Source: Parus major
Lineage: Eukaryota; Chordata; Aves; Passeriformes; Paridae
Assembly: GCF_001522545.3 (NCBI RefSeq)
Contig: NC_031770.1
Span: forward strand, 32,932,867-32,996,866
DNA: 64,000 nt
Direction: 5' to 3'
Translations under genes and position numbers: made by a program
Notes under the pieces: model-generated
What the model was told of the DNA's origin: nothing
What the model saw: the letters and a program-made list of their open reading frames with translations, nothing else
Database searches by the model: none
In this document: positions 24,501 to 37,933 of the stretch, one piece after another
Layout of the letters: the number at the start of each line of letters is the position of its first letter
How positions within the stretch are numbered: position 1 is the first letter of the stretch

Positions 24501-27500
24501 CATGCATAGCGTATGGTGAAAGAAGTGCTGAATTTTCCAGGAGCCAGATTTCTATTGAGGCTTTCTTCTGCAACTGAAAGCATTAATGACTGCATGCTGC
24601 TGTTTCATACCTGTGCCCACAATATACCTCTCTCCTTTTTTTAAGTCATAGTCTTGGGTCTAAGATCCACTGAATATTGTAGGACTTCCCAGTTTATTAC
24701 AAACTGGATGCCAGGTTGTATTCTGATAGCTTACTCATTGACAAGGTGGAAAATAAATCTTTAGAGGTTATGTCAAGTATTAATGGAAAAGGAGAGACCA
24801 AGTGGAATTATGTTGCTGGTGTCCTATTGAGCAGCCCTGGTTTATATGATCATAATTACACAAGGGCAAAAAATGTCATCTCATTTCTACAAAAATCAGT
24901 GAAAGTCTGTCCATTAGTAGAGAACATGTGGTGATCATAGTTTGAATGGGAAAGTGTATTTTTTTAGAGCAGTTGATACAGATGGAAAAAATAGGCAAGC
25001 GTTTTTGCATAGACTCTTCTTCAGGTAAGAAAACAGAAACAGAAGCAAAACACTTCAAACAGTTTATGAAAATTGGTATGAGTTTCATCATATTCATCAG
25101 TCTGGAGGAAAAAAAAGGTAGGATTTAGTAGTTGTAGGATAGGGTGATATGTTAGCAAAGGGAGAAGGAGAGAAGTTCAGTAGCTCCTTTGAGAATACAG
25201 AAAAAGAAGTAATTATCTCCTATGGAGCAAAGAGGTAGGAGTGATGTTTGGCACCAGGGAAATTCTAGTCTTGATCTCATTATATGATTTTTAATATTTT
25301 GTGGATTAAAGCTATGAGCTTCAGTTCTCAGGCTTGTCTTTTAATGATACTTTGAAAGCTTTCCTTGAAGTTCAAGATGTAATGATTGTTTTGTGAATGT
25401 TCTGCTAATGGTAACAGAGCTCTTCCAGCAGCTGTATTTACACATCTTGCTTGAAGATTCCTGTTATGTGCAAGTTACACATCCAAGATGTATGTATGTT
25501 GAATATCCTGCTGGATAAGTGATAGATGAAGTTTATTGCACATTCAAAGGGTGACAAATAATATACAAAGAAATAAAGAAATATAAAGAAAGGTGAAGAA
25601 AGATAGGAGCCAGCATCTGGAGAACAGAAGCAAAGGGAAGGTAACGTTAGCTCCTGCTCCCTATCTTTACAGGAGGGGCAAAATAATAAAAAGCAAGTTA
25701 GAATGGAAAAGATGAGATAGCCAAACTCTAGCTCTATAAATTAATCTTGACTAATATTAAATATACTCTAAGTATCTAAGCCTGAGATTTTGAAAAGTAG
25801 AGCTACATTTAAGAAAAGAAATTCTCCCAGGCACTCCTTAATTACTTCATTCTAACAAGCAGCAGAGGAATATGAAGCAGCGTATGACTTTTAAAAGGCA
25901 CCATATTGTTACATGAGGCAATGAACAAAAAAAAGGAGCAAGTCATTAATTTATTGAGACTAGAAGTTTTGTCAAAGTTTACTTTAAAGTTATCCATTTA
26001 AATGTATATGCAGACTAGTAGAAATATGCTGCCAAAAATATTTTTCTTCCTTAGTAGTCAGTAAGATTACATTGAAAAATCTGCTTTAAGCACTCTATTG
26101 CTTTCTGGAGGTCATTACTTGTTTACTTGCTTTTTTAATCCTTTATTCTAAGGCAGGTCAGAGTGAGTACCTTATCATATCAGTACTACAGGAATGTGAA
26201 AACTTGATGGACAAAAAAACAAACAAAAAGGCATTTAGTGGGTTTGGTTTTCAGCAGCATCTAAGATTAAACTTACTGGGGATTGATACATTTGTTGTGG
26301 GTTTCCCTTCAAGTATTGTTTATGATGTAATTTTGTGCTTTTGAGAAAAGAAATATATAGAAACATTGTCTGCTTAGAGAGAATGTTCCAGAGGGCTTTG
26401 AAATTCCACTGGACTGGATTGCAGTGTTGGATGTAAATAAGAGAAGTGTGCCTTTGTAGTTACTACCAAGCCAAAGCATTCTGGATACCACAGAGTATGA
26501 GAAAACACAATTGCTTTTATATGGGCAAACTTGTCCCCTGCTGTTCTTATTCACTGTGAAATTGTCAATAAGAAATTTTTACTCTTTCATCAAGCATGAT
26601 ATGAATTTAGAGTAAAAAAATGGAGAGAGCAGTGTTAGACTAATCAAAATAACGTCCTTATTATGATGAGCTTAATAAGCCAAAAACGTATCTTAATTAA
26701 TTAGCTTTAAATCAGATGCTAAAAAAAGTATCTCACTTCTAAGTGGGACCTCAATTAACTAATTAGCTAATGTTTGCAAAGTGTGGTGAATATGTGGAAA
26801 GGGAGGGAGCTTTTTCTGTAGTGCAGGTTCTGTGCTTAGGCTGGGGGAGTGTGGTCTCAGCTGAGGCCCTGCCTGGAGTTTAGGTTTGCATACAGGAGAG
26901 AATATGACTTGGTGGTTATAGTCAGCTGTTGCCAAAACATCATGGTTCTGAACTGAGCTCTGCTACTGATGTACTGTGACTGGAAGCAAGTCTGTTTTGT
27001 TGTTCTATTATAGCAAAAGAGTTAAAACAGACTTCTTTGGTACGGCAGTAAGGTTCAGTCAGCTGATGCGTGTGATGCTCTTGAAAGGCTATTGAGTGAT
27101 ATTGAGCGTGAATTTAATCTCTGTATATCAACTCTGATCTATTGCAGTCCTAAGTATTGTGCTGGTAGGATGAGGGAGGGTAACAAGTTCTCTGTGTCTT
27201 TCACAATGCCTGCATGAAAACAGTTAGGTCTTTTCTTTTGTTGGTATACCAAATTTCTTTGGTTTGCAGATGTGCAACTGAGGTGAAGTGACCACAGTAT
27301 GCAGGGAAGGATGGAAAAGATTAAAAACAGAAGATATTGAGAGGCAGCTCTCAGTAACAGGTAAGAAGCACAAATAGATTGAAAAATGAGGGAATGCATA
27401 AGGTGGGTTGTGACACAGGAAAGGGCAGAGTGGGGAACACGTGCTTAGTAATAGTATAACAATTAATCATTGATTCCTTCCTTGGCAAATAACAGTACAC

Positions 27501-27831
27501 TACTAGAAACTGTTTTCTCTCTGAGAACTACTCAGAAATAGACTAGGAGGGGAAAATGGATATTTTACTATCATGGAGTAATTTGAGCACTGGTGAAGGA
27601 CAGCAGAAAGAATTTAACCTCTCAATGATACTGTGTAGATCAAAGACATTATAACAAAGCAGGTATGTTCATCCACCACTAAACTGGCTGTTTCTCACAT
27701 CCAGGTAAGAAGATGACACTTACTGTATTTTGTACAAAAATCTGTGGCTCTTTGTTCTAGTTGTTTTCCCCTTTGATGATCTGCCTCTCCTTCTACCCTT
27801 TTCTCCTCTACAACCTGCACCCCTGACTCAC
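21525..27831. other. Intron-like sequence with a coding relic
   Basis: Contains the relic at 22707-22860 and a pyrimidine-rich stretch around 23460-23700 in which open frames are composition artefacts. The remainder shows nothing I can support. Confidence 0.45.
22707..22860 (-). pseudogene. Protein-like relic, proline/serine-rich then basic
   Basis: Fifty-one open codons on the minus strand include SQPPITPADPAAFANILE and, at the end, LQANEKKIKLLLKRTSEK before a GTGAGA. The same frame continues upstream as protein-like sequence (QMSSSQSSLIQPGDLHH) but through a TAG. About 700 bases further down, another frame reads LKEMDCFVKKDN and EQVCREKQLMQMM. This looks like a decayed coding sequence, perhaps a retrocopy about 1 kb long. 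Its phase does not fit the large gene. I do not recognise the parent. Confidence 0.35.
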
Positions 27832-27972
27832 CACTGATGGTTGCAGAACTGACATGCATGTGTCAGGTTTCTCAGTGACTGCCTCAGAGTTTGTGTTCCT
27901 GCCCAGCTGAGGACATCTCTTTCTTATCAGATTTATCCATGAAGTCAGATAAACTAGCTTGGTCTCAGGCTC
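27832..27972 (-). CDS. Internal exon of the predicted gene
   Basis: An open 47-codon segment in phase 0 at both ends, with a strong GTGAGT donor and an acceptor ending TTTTTGAAG. The peptide begins EPETKLVYLTSWINLIRKRC. Both ends in phase 0 fit between the exons at 37796-37933 and 12926-12993, but those two would also join directly, so this exon could be skipped or spurious. Other frames over the same bases are partly open as well, which lowers certainty. Confidence 0.5.
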
Positions 27973-30732
27973 CTTCAAAAATTACCAAGTAAAACATAAA
28001 ATACTGGTGCCAAAACAGTGCTCTGTGATGTCCAACTGACAGTAGCTTGAAAAAGAGTCCAAGCCACAACTCTTTTCTATATCCATTTACTCACTTCTTA
28101 CTTCTGCATGTATGCAGTATCATGCATTTCTCATAATTAATCTTATTTCCTGCTGTAAGTTTAATTTTCATTACTGTTCAAGTTCATTGAAATGAAGAAA
28201 AACTTAATTTCCCATCTACAAAATACTGTTTTACACTGTTTGCTATTTTAAATTCCTACAATGTATTTCATTTGTTAGCTATTTCTCCACTCTAAGGAGC
28301 TCTTGATATGTTCAAGTACAAAAAGGAAACTTCTATTATATTTTGTCCATTTATGAAAATTTCATACAATAGTCCAATGAAAGCATGCACGATTTATTAA
28401 ACACAGTTACCAATTAATTAATTTCAGGATTATTTCCCTTTCATTCTTAATATTTAACTTTGCCTCAGTAAAGGCTGTTGCTTGCTGCTGGAGATTTTCC
28501 TTGGCTTGGAAACAATTATTCCTATCTCTATACTTTGGTATATCATCATTTAGAATTCAACAGTGCCTACAAATAGCATCTAATATGCATTATTATGGAT
28601 TTGTCAGCAATTAATTTCATCTTTTATTATATTGACAATTTATCTACCTTTTCTTCTCAACTGATATTTAGACCTGACTAATATAATTACTCTGTTCTTC
28701 AAAGCCGAGAACAACTTGACTCATCTGAGGAAACCACGAGCACTGAAATGGTAATGCACAATGAAGCTGGCTAACAGGGAAAATAAATTCAGGTTACTTC
28801 AGTATCCTTTCCTTGAAATTCTACCTTCTTAAAATTTTGTTTTATATTTTAGCTATGTTCTGGCATATACTCAAATGGAAGAATATGCCATACTCACAGA
28901 AAGTAAGGAATTCACAGTCATGCTGATTCACACTGGAAACACCAGCCAGCCAGAGTTATGAGAAAGTACAGTGGCATCAGGAAACCTTACTCTCCTATGA
29001 TGTAAAGGAAAACAACCTGTGCAAACTGTAATGGTTTGATGTGAGAGTCACATTAGAGTTTGACTGTCTTCCTGTGCACATAGAGATGAGGCTCAGTACT
29101 TCTTTTACCTAATCATTCTCTTAATTATGGTGAAGGTAATTTCAATGGGTACGCTGCACTGGGAAGAGCTCAAATCATCCTAAATGCCACACATCCCCAG
29201 ATCCCAACTTCCATGTGAATCTTGGAGAGGTTCAAATACTCTTATAAGGACAAAACCCATCCCCACAATTCCCACCACATATGCAGGACAGGGACCAATT
29301 TTATAGCTTCATCCTTATCACCATTACTCTTTTTCTCTTCTAATTTTCACCCTTTTCTCTCACAATAAATTTCTTGATCCCTACTCATTTACTCCCAGTA
29401 TCTTAATTTACTTCTTTGCCTCAGCTTTTGTACCCCTGCCTATACTCTTTTTTTCTCAGTTCATCATGAAAATATTCCTCTACTTACTTTTCCAAAAAGG
29501 GCCTACTTCCTTATCTTCCCTTTAAAGAGTGTATCACTCCTTTGTTGTTGTGTGGGCTCCAGTACATTTGGAAAATGCAAAGAATCTGGCAAACCCAAAA
29601 TAGAGCATAGAAACAATACTAGACACTGTTTGTAACAAAGAGAAATTTTACAAATTAATAAATACATCAATTTTTAAATTGGCAATTTTAAGTTGGCCCC
29701 TTTAAGTAATTCCAGCTTTTCTTTGAATGACATAAAAAAAAAATCTGATAAAGTTCTGCTAGCATGAGGTGTGCTGTCAGGAGTCATGACAGTGATAAAT
29801 TTTGAAGAGAAAGTGCACACAAAGAAATTTGATGAAGTAGAGCACATTTTCTTTGTTTCTGCTTAATTTGATGCAGCAAGGGATATAAATACATCATATA
29901 AATCTTTGGTTCAAAGAAAAGGAACATAGCAATCTCTCCTCAAACAAAATAAAACTCAGCTGAGCGATTACTTCCAAACAGATCTGGAAGTTTTGATAGT
30001 TACTTTTTATCTGAGGTGTGCTTGTCCACTCCACATCTAGATCAATTTCATTTTAGTTTAGCTTAATGTGATAAGGAAGAAATGTTTTTTTAGGAGAACT
30101 AGAAATTAAGTTCAAGACAGTTTCTGCTTTTATCAAACATGGGCAATTGGTAGCTAATCTCTTGCACATTTGGTCCACAGTACAACCATGCATCATTTTC
30201 AAGTGCCTTGTCAGGACAAACCCAATGTCAGAACAACAGCAGAAAGTCAATACACATGTTCAGTGCTGTAAAAGGGAGAGGAAAGAAGACTTGCACAGAG
30301 TGGAGGTTGTAGAACTGTGTTTTTTTCCTGCTGGCACGGAAATGTGATGTTATCTCCCATCTCTCAGGAGCTGAGTTTGATTTAAGGAGTGAAGAATTCA
30401 TTCTCAATAGCTATTGTGGTGAGGGAGAGGTTCTCAACAACCCTTGAGATGGTGTCAGAGCAAGAGGTGGATATTTCACTTCAAGTAATGTAATTCAAAA
30501 CAGATTATAAGAATCTAAGGAAAGTAAAAAAAACAAAAGTAGCAATCAAATTTAATAATCTACTGAAAAGATCCACTGCAGCCTGAGGAATTTATAAAAT
30601 TAGCTATTATTTTTTATCAGAATTATTATTTGGTTGATTAGTTAAAATAAATTAATGTAGCTAGTGAAACAGTACACTTAGCAGACTCTTCAGATATCAC
30701 AGACAGGATAAAAGAAGCAGTGACTATCTAAG
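27973..30732. other. AT-rich intron-like sequence
   Basis: No exon, repeat or RNA gene recognised between the exon at 27832 and the LTR at 30733. Confidence 0.5.
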
Positions 30733-31488
30733 TGTTGAGGGTTAGGTGTCCTTTTTTTTTTTTGTTTTGTCCTTCTGGCCTGCCCAGGGAATTTTTTACC
30801 CGTTATGTGCTGGGACAACCTAACTACCGGTACTTAAGGGTGCCTACAGCGGACAAAGAGTGGCCGGGCCCAGGGGGGGAGGAAAAGGGGCAGAAAAAGA
30901 GGGTGGGGACAGTTTTTTTAGCTGGGCTTTCTTCGGCTTCGGGGAAGGACGTTGGTGTGCTGGGTCGCGAAGCTGCTGCGGTGGAGAGAAGAGAATTTCG
31001 CCATCACCCAGACGGAGCGGCTGCTTCTTCTCCTTCTCCCCTCTTTGTTGGCGGCCTCGCACCCCCTGTCCTGCCGGGACGTGTGGCAGTGCCAGCCACC
31101 ACCGCGGAGCTGCTGATACACCTCAGCCACTGGCCCAGGATCTCAGCTCATCCCTGCTGTTCCAGCCGACTGTTCCTCGGAGCCCTGCAGGAGCACCAGG
31201 ACTGCCCGCCTGAGGGGTTTGTGAAAACAAAGCCTCTCCTCCATCCCATCTCAGCCGAGAAAGCTGTCCCGGGGTCCCTGGTTCTGTGTTCTTGTTATTG
31301 CTGTAGTTATTGTTGTTTGTTTGCCTGGTTATACTAGTAAAGAACTGTTATTCCTATCCCCAGATCTCTGCCTGAAAGCCCCTTGATTTCAAATTTATAA
31401 TAATTCGGAGGGAGGAGGTCTACATTCTTTCATCCCAAGGGAGGCTCCTGCTCTCCCTAGCAGACACCTGTCTTCTAGAACCAAGACA
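30733..31488 (+). mobile_element. Solo LTR, 756 bp, 5-bp duplication
   Basis: Starts TGTTGAGG, ends CCAAGACA, with perfect CTAAG at 30728-30732 and 31489-31493. It has a poly-T tract, a G-rich run, a GC-rich core and AGTAAA near 31338. Same family as the gapped copy at 3780-4528. The 201-codon open frame inside it spans U3 to U5 and is not a gene. Confidence 0.88.
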
Positions 31489-34111
31489 CTAAGCCACATA
31501 GTTCACATACCATATTTAATCTGAAAATTTTTCATATATGCTATTAGTTTGTAGAAATGCGAATAAGTAGCAAATTGAAAAATACAAAAAATACTAAATT
31601 TATCTCTAATTACATGTAGTTTGCAGGCTGGGGACTAACTTTATGCTCTTCAAGGTTTGCTTAGTTTTGTTCTTTTTCTTATTGTAAATATTATAGAGAC
31701 TTTCTCAGCTAATGGCATGCCTGATTTCTTCCAAAAGGTCCCTCTAAGTTCACAGTAGGGAGCTTACAGCTGTCAATATATTCTTCTTTAGCCACCTATT
31801 TCCAGGGAAACACTGTGTACAAAAAACCACCGGATTTGAGCTGAAGCTATGTGAATCTTTGGGAGAGAGAAAACGTACCAGTCACACATATTTCTCCTGT
31901 AAGCTCCATGCTCTAATGCTCTGTGCAGGAATGTGATGTCATGTTAAGTTCCATACCTAAGAAATATTTCATCCTTAGCTAAGTCTGCCAAGAATCCAGT
32001 CAGTTAATGCTACAGGTGACCATAACCTACCCTCTAGAAACTTGTAGCAGTTAAACATAATTTCATACAGTCCAATATTGCTCTAGCAAATAATGCAACC
32101 ATGCTGTTTATTTCCATATAAACCCCACCTCTGAGGAAATTCTGTCTTAGAAGAATTACTTTTCAATGTCACATGCAACTGCAAAAAATCCTCCAAACCA
32201 CCTTTTCATGTGTAGAAACAAGGTACAGATGGGGTAGAAATTGAATCTAAGTCAATCCTTCAAATTCTCTTAACCCTCTAGGTGATCCCAACTGAAAAAC
32301 CCTGAAGCTCCACTCCACCTACTGGGATCCAACCTATTGGGAATCAATTTTCTGATGTTGGCTGCAGCTTTCCATTGGAACAGTCACTGTAACAGCTAAG
32401 CTTGTGAATATTCTTTGAGAAATTTCTTCAGATATGTGGACTGTGGGAACTCAGATTGGTGAAGACAATGCTTGGCAGTACCACAGAGGGTATCTGCACT
32501 GGCCTCCCTCATAGGTTTGGAGAGAGAACTGTTAAAAGATTAGCCTGTCACTTTTTCTTGCTATATGTACAGGTCCTCAGATACCCTGAAAAAGGGGAAA
32601 AAAAGATGCATGTAGAAAAGGTGGCCATTTTCTATGCACAAAAGGAAGCATTCTACCAAGCAGCCTTTGGCTACAGAGAAGTGTTGATAGCAGATGAGCA
32701 AAACAGCAGAAGGAATTTAAAGCACAGAAGAAGGACTGTAGCCTTCTTGATGTTAATTTTCTCATGCTTAGAAGGTGGACCCTGAATAATAAAGCAGGTC
32801 TTTGACTACATCTGCTGATGAATGTACACTTTTTTGTATCATCATCTGATGCTTTAGAGATGTATTCCTGTACTGTTAATTGCAGCACTGGGCTTTGAGG
32901 CAAGGTGAAATGAGGTCTCTTTACTAGGCTAAGTTTTGCTATAGCAGCTTCTGGCAGGAAAAAGTAAGAGTGACAGAAATTTGCTTAATTATGGGAGAAA
33001 TAAAATAGAAAGTGATATTAGTACAGCAAAACCAGAAATTGAACCAGCTACAGAGCTTCATTTGCTAAGCAGCCTGATTCAACCTGTTACAAACTGAGAG
33101 TTGCTTAACAGCAACTCAGTGCTTTAGATCCCAGCTACTGTCACAGAACAGGTTGATATTGCTTTAGCTCACAAACCTCAGTTCCATGGGATCCTTCAGT
33201 ATTGCTAATGAGCTAAAATAAGGAAAGGCACCATGCCTTTAAGTCCTAAAGAGAATCAAAATGCAAAATCCATGACAGATCATTAATATAATTCATAATC
33301 CTGCAGGGACAAAATGTATTTCTGGTAGAAGCTAACCGAATTAAAGAGGACCTAAAAATACTTTCCTGTTTAAAGGACAATTGTGAGAGGCATTTTGCTC
33401 AGCTAACCTAATTATTGTTACCAGAAATTCATTACCGGAACTATTATTACCATTCATATCAGAACTATTCTGTTTGGGAAGAAAAGTTGAATGCAAATAT
33501 CTGCAGAACCTACTAACATGTATATGATAGTATGGAGGAAAGGATTGTTCCCAAGAATTGGGTTTGTACTCATTTTCCACAATAGTCAAAGCAGGCATAT
33601 GACTGTGCATTCATGAAGCTTTGTTTCACTAAATTTAAATGCACATGTCAATTTCCTAAGCATTTCATATATTTTTAAAGTTTTCCTGGCATTATTTTTT
33701 AAAGTCTGATTTTGTTTTAATCTGTTCTTTTTTTACTTTGGTGGTTAGCCCTAACCAAACTTGTTTTCATCTCTTTCACACCTCTTCCCTTTAAGTGTCC
33801 TGTCATTCTGGTGCCCTTTTTTCTACAAATACCTTTTCTCAGTATCATTGTCTCCATCTTCAAAAATCTAAATAGTGGTTATCCACATCTTTTCCATTTC
33901 TTTTTGCTTATCTGTGGCGATTTTCCCAAACTTTCATTGTATTTTACTTTAGGCCTCTTGAAATTTGACTTTCAATTCTATATCTGAATAATCCTTCTCT
34001 CTCTATTTAAGCTCAGTGTTTGCAGAATTTGTTCTGTAATAGAGCACTGTACCAACAGAATCTGGAGCAATTAAAACATGTACACGGAAGGAACATGTGT
34101 TTTTATTACAA
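31489..34111. other. Intron-like sequence with one 109-codon open frame
   Basis: The plus-strand frame 32456-32785 ends three bases before AATAAA (32788-32793) and contains a good acceptor (TATATGTACAG) at 32571. No homology recognised, so it is not called as a gene. Confidence 0.4.
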
Positions 34112-35000
34112 CATAACCACTTTGCAGGTGAAATGGACAGATTTGCTGAGTACACCAGGCTATATGGTGCAGCTGACACATTGGAGGGAAGGGATCCCCT
34201 CCTGAGGCACCTTGAGAGACTTGAGAAGTGGGCCTATGCTAACCTCATGAAGTTCAACAAGGAAAAGCGCAAGGTCCTGCACCTGGGTCATTGCAATCCT
34301 AGGCATACCTCCAGGCTAGGCAGAGAAGTGATTGAGAGCAGCCCTCTAGAGAAGAAGGAGTTGGGGGTGGTGATTGATAAAAAACTCAAATTGAACAAGC
34401 CCTGTGCATTTATAATCCAAAAAGCCAACAGGATCCTGGGCTTCATCAAAAGGATTGTGGCCACCAGGTCAGGCAAGTGATTCTCCCCTTCTACTTCGCT
34501 CTTGTGGCACCCCACCTGGAGTATTGTGTTCAGTTCTGGTACCCCCAGCTTGGAATGCTGGAATAAGTCCAGAGGAGGCCACAAAGTTGATAAGGAACAC
34601 CTTCCCTATGAAGGCAGGCTGAGAAAGCTGGAATTGTTCAGAAAAGAAGGTTGCATGGAGATCTCATAACAACCTTTCAGTATCTGAAGAGGAAAGCCGG
34701 AGATACACTTTGTCAGGAACGGTAGTGATAAGACAAGGGGGAATGGCTTCTAACTAAAAGAAAGTAGATTTAGATTAGATGTGAGGAAGAAATTCTTTCC
34801 TGTGAGTGAGGTGAGGCACCAGAAAAGGTTGCCCAAGGAAGCTGTGGATGCCCTATTCCTTGCACTGTTCAAGGCCAGCTTAGATGGGGCTTTGAACAAC
34901 CTGGTCTAGCTAGTGGAGGCTGCCCCTGCCCATGGTGGGGAAATTGAGACTAGAATATCCTTAAAGCCCCTTCCAATCCAAATCTTTCTATGACTCTATT
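34112..35000 (+). mobile_element. CR1 LINE, end of ORF2 plus 3' UTR
   Basis: A ~120-residue open part encodes the C-terminal end of a CR1 reverse-transcriptase protein (motifs [40 protein letters not shown]) and stops at 34478. The non-coding tail continues with typical CR1 3' UTR blocks to TTTCTATGACTCTATTA. Truncated at the 5' end; several frame breaks; not functional. Confidence 0.93.
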
Positions 35001-35456
35001 AATTATATAAGTGCTCTTTTGTTTTGTAAGATTTTTGTCTATTTTTCCATCTAGCATAAGCACACACAGAATCACAGATTCCCAGACAACTCATCAAAGG
35101 GGTAACAAACCTCAGTAAAATTCAGACTGAACATTTTTAGTCCATCCCAAAACTCTCAATCTCCAATGACTGAATTCAAAGTTCAATTCAAAGTTCCCAT
35201 CAGAATGGGATGATGAGAAAAAGGCTGAGTAAGTTTAAGACCTTAGGACTAGGGAAGGAATATGCAATTTTGCTAGTAACCTTAGGTCACTGTTAAGAAG
35301 GTAACAGTTTTGCTTTGCTTACCCCAGCTGACTGGCATACAATGCATTCTTAACATCATATCTATGGATCCCACCCTACTTTAAATATATCTGTCTGTGT
35401 CCAGGCTAGTTTAGCTATCCAAATTTCTTCAAAAGTGAATGAAGAGAGAGAATTAC

Positions 35457-35525
35457 CTTCAGCAAGTAAATTATCCCATAAATTGAGTTAAGATTTTCTG
35501 AATCACTTTCCAAGGAATATTCCCC
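35457..35525 (-). CDS. Possible small in-phase exon
   Basis: A 69-nt segment with a good donor (GAAG/GTAATT) is open in phase 0 throughout and reads GEYSLESDSENLNSIYGIIY. The acceptor (GTGAAG) is weak. It would fit between 37796-37933 and 27832-27972 without changing frame, but a stretch this short can stay open by chance. Confidence 0.2.
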
Positions 35526-35771
35526 CTTCACTGATTTTAGAAGTCTATTTACACAGTTTGAATTGCTTTAGATGAATGTCCACCACATGTGTGCTTTTGA
35601 AAGAAGTATTATTCAAGAAGTGGATATTAAACTTTTTGAGTTCACTGTGTCTACTTTGGACTCCTCAACATTCCATGAAGACACTGACAAACAGAAGAAT
35701 CCAGTGGATCACTATCATGGTAGCTAAGGGGCTGAAGTACATGATAATATGACTTATGGGAAGAAGTGAAG

Positions 35772-36140
35772 GGAGTTGCTTCTGTTCAGTCTTAAGGACA
35801 GAAGGTTAAAGAGGCATCAAATTGTAGTTTTCAATTACCAAGTAAATGGCTATGGATAAAATACATGAAAAAAGGTCACTGTCTTCCTGAAAGTGCACAG
35901 CAAACTGAGTAAAGGCAACACTCAGAAGTTGCAAAAAGCGAAATTCCAAAGAGAAGGAAAAAGACTCCCCTAAAGGCATACACTTAAACACTGACCCCAG
36001 CTGCTCAGATAGGTTGTGGAATCCCTGTCAGTGAACTCAAAACTCCTGTGTACAAGTCACAGAGCTGGTCTGACTGAGCAGGTAACTGGGCTCTGAGCAG
36101 GTTTATCATCCTCCAAAAGCCCCTTCCAAAAAAGTCTCTA
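35772..36140 (+). mobile_element. Old, diverged CR1 LINE fragment
   Basis: Recognisable CR1 3' UTR order: GTTCAGTCTTAAGGACAGAAGG, CAATTACCAAGTAAATGGCTA, GTGCACAGCAAACTGAG, GTTGTGGAATCCCTGTC and CCCCTTCCAAAAAA. Many substitutions and indels; no octamer tail left. Older than the copy at 34112. Confidence 0.75.
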
Positions 36141-37795
36141 AATAGTGTTAGAATACTTTGTAGCTGCTGAAAGTCAGAGTAAGTATAAGTGAAATAGCCG
36201 CATTAATGAAAGGCAAGGTCAAAAGGTACTAAAAATGCATAAAGCTATGTAATCACAAACTCTTTGTCATTTCAGCATGAAAAATTAATTGCATTTACTT
36301 TGAAAACTGGGTCAGACATAAACTGCTTCATGGATAAGGCTCAGTTTATTCTTTACTACATCAAAATCCAAAGCTCAGTTTAGCAAAAATAGTTTGGGAA
36401 AAAAATTTGCAGTTTTGCAGCAAAGCTCAATGTTCTAGAAAACACAACATTCTCTGACATGTACTTACACATAATAACAACTACTGAGCTGATAAAATAT
36501 TGATTCAGCCTATGACTTTGACAGTGTTCAGCTTCAAATGGTCTGCTTCAAAGATGAGAAGACTACTGAGCAAGTACCTGAAGAACTGATGAAGATGAAG
36601 AATTGAGCAGCCACTAAGAAGAGATAGCAAAAAAGCAAACAATCTGAAACTAAAAATTTTGTATTTACTATAATTCAATCACTATTTATTAGAACAATGC
36701 GAACCATTTCCACTAGTGTTGCTCATTTGCATTACACCTTTATATACTTAAATTCACCATAAATTTAGAAAGAAAAGTCCATGTGATATTCAATGAATGT
36801 ACTGATGTCACCCTACCATGGAATTTAAAATGTGGTTTTATTTTGAAATTAATTACCACTTCTATTCATAGTTTAGTATTTATTAATTATATTGAAAGGG
36901 TATTTAAATTGGGTCATACTAATTTAAAAAAAAATTATCACTGTTTACACTGAGATACAGAAATTAGAACAACAATTGCAATGAAAAATCTGTTATCACT
37001 TAATGACCCCTATGTACATAATTTGATCAAACAAGATTTAATTCAAAAATAATATGCATGAGCAATAGCATCAATAGGCATAAAATTTAATTCAGTTTTT
37101 GCCTGTTAAACCATAGCATTTAACTACAGAATTGGCTCACTGAAGAAACACCATAGACGATCATGATATACAGGCAGATGTATACAGGTATGTGTGTGTG
37201 TATAAGACATATACCTGTCATTATATATATGGTCTAAAAATGTTTAATGTGATTGTCTTATACAGTTGCTGTAGTGCAGCATCATTTAAGATAATATGAG
37301 CATAATCAAACAACAAACTTCCGTCACACAGAAATTTGTTCCCTGAGTTAGCAAAATACCGTGTTAGTTCGTAGCACTATGGTTGTCATTGACTACTGTA
37401 GCAATAAAATCCAGTCCTATCAGTTCTGAAAGTGAACTGAATCATATGGATTATTTTCCCTGTATTATCTTTACCCATCTCTCTAGGAACTCTAGAAACA
37501 GAAACACAGGACTGTGCAGTGTCACTCTGTCAACTCCCCCTGTGTCCTTTTTAAGACCTTTTCACTTGAACCTAACATTTTTCTTCAAGCAATTTGTATC
37601 TACAGTGACACTGCTCTTTTTCCTAACAAATCTTTTCTGCAAAATTCATTAGCATTTCAAATCATCTTTCTACATTTGAGTTTCTTTTCCCTTTGTAATC
37701 ACTCTGTTTCATGCTAAGGAGAAAAACACATTAATTATTTATTCCTCAATTTAATGCAATGATGAATAAAGAACAGCCAAATGGCTTCAACTTAC
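36141..37795. other. AT-rich intron-like sequence
   Basis: Only short TG/TA runs near 37190. No supported feature. Confidence 0.5.
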
Positions 37796-37933
37796 ACTTT
37801 GCAGTACAGGAAACACTGAAAGAGGATTAATTTCAGTCACTATTATTCTCCAGTATGAGTTCTTTATAGCAGCTGCATTAAACATTTCATCTAGCTCTTC
37901 TTTGGCAGGTAATTTTTCCACAGAATACTTTTT
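37796..37933 (-). CDS. Internal exon of the predicted gene, best single exon
   Basis: Forty-six codons in phase 0 at both ends, with acceptor GATCCCAG and donor GTAAGT. The other two frames contain stops. The peptide contains VEKLPAKEELDEMFNAAAIK followed by an aromatic/hydrophobic part (SYWRIIV), a normal soluble-protein composition quite unlike random AT-rich DNA. I found no motif that names a family. It follows the exon at 40087-40240 and precedes 27832-27972. Confidence 0.75.

Noticed and set aside
30732..31337. 201-codon open frame
   Set aside because: It lies wholly within a solo LTR and starts in its poly-T/U3 region; GC-rich composition keeps several frames open.
34097..34480. 127-codon frame as a host gene
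   Set aside because: It is the C-terminal end of a CR1 reverse transcriptase followed by the CR1 3' UTR.
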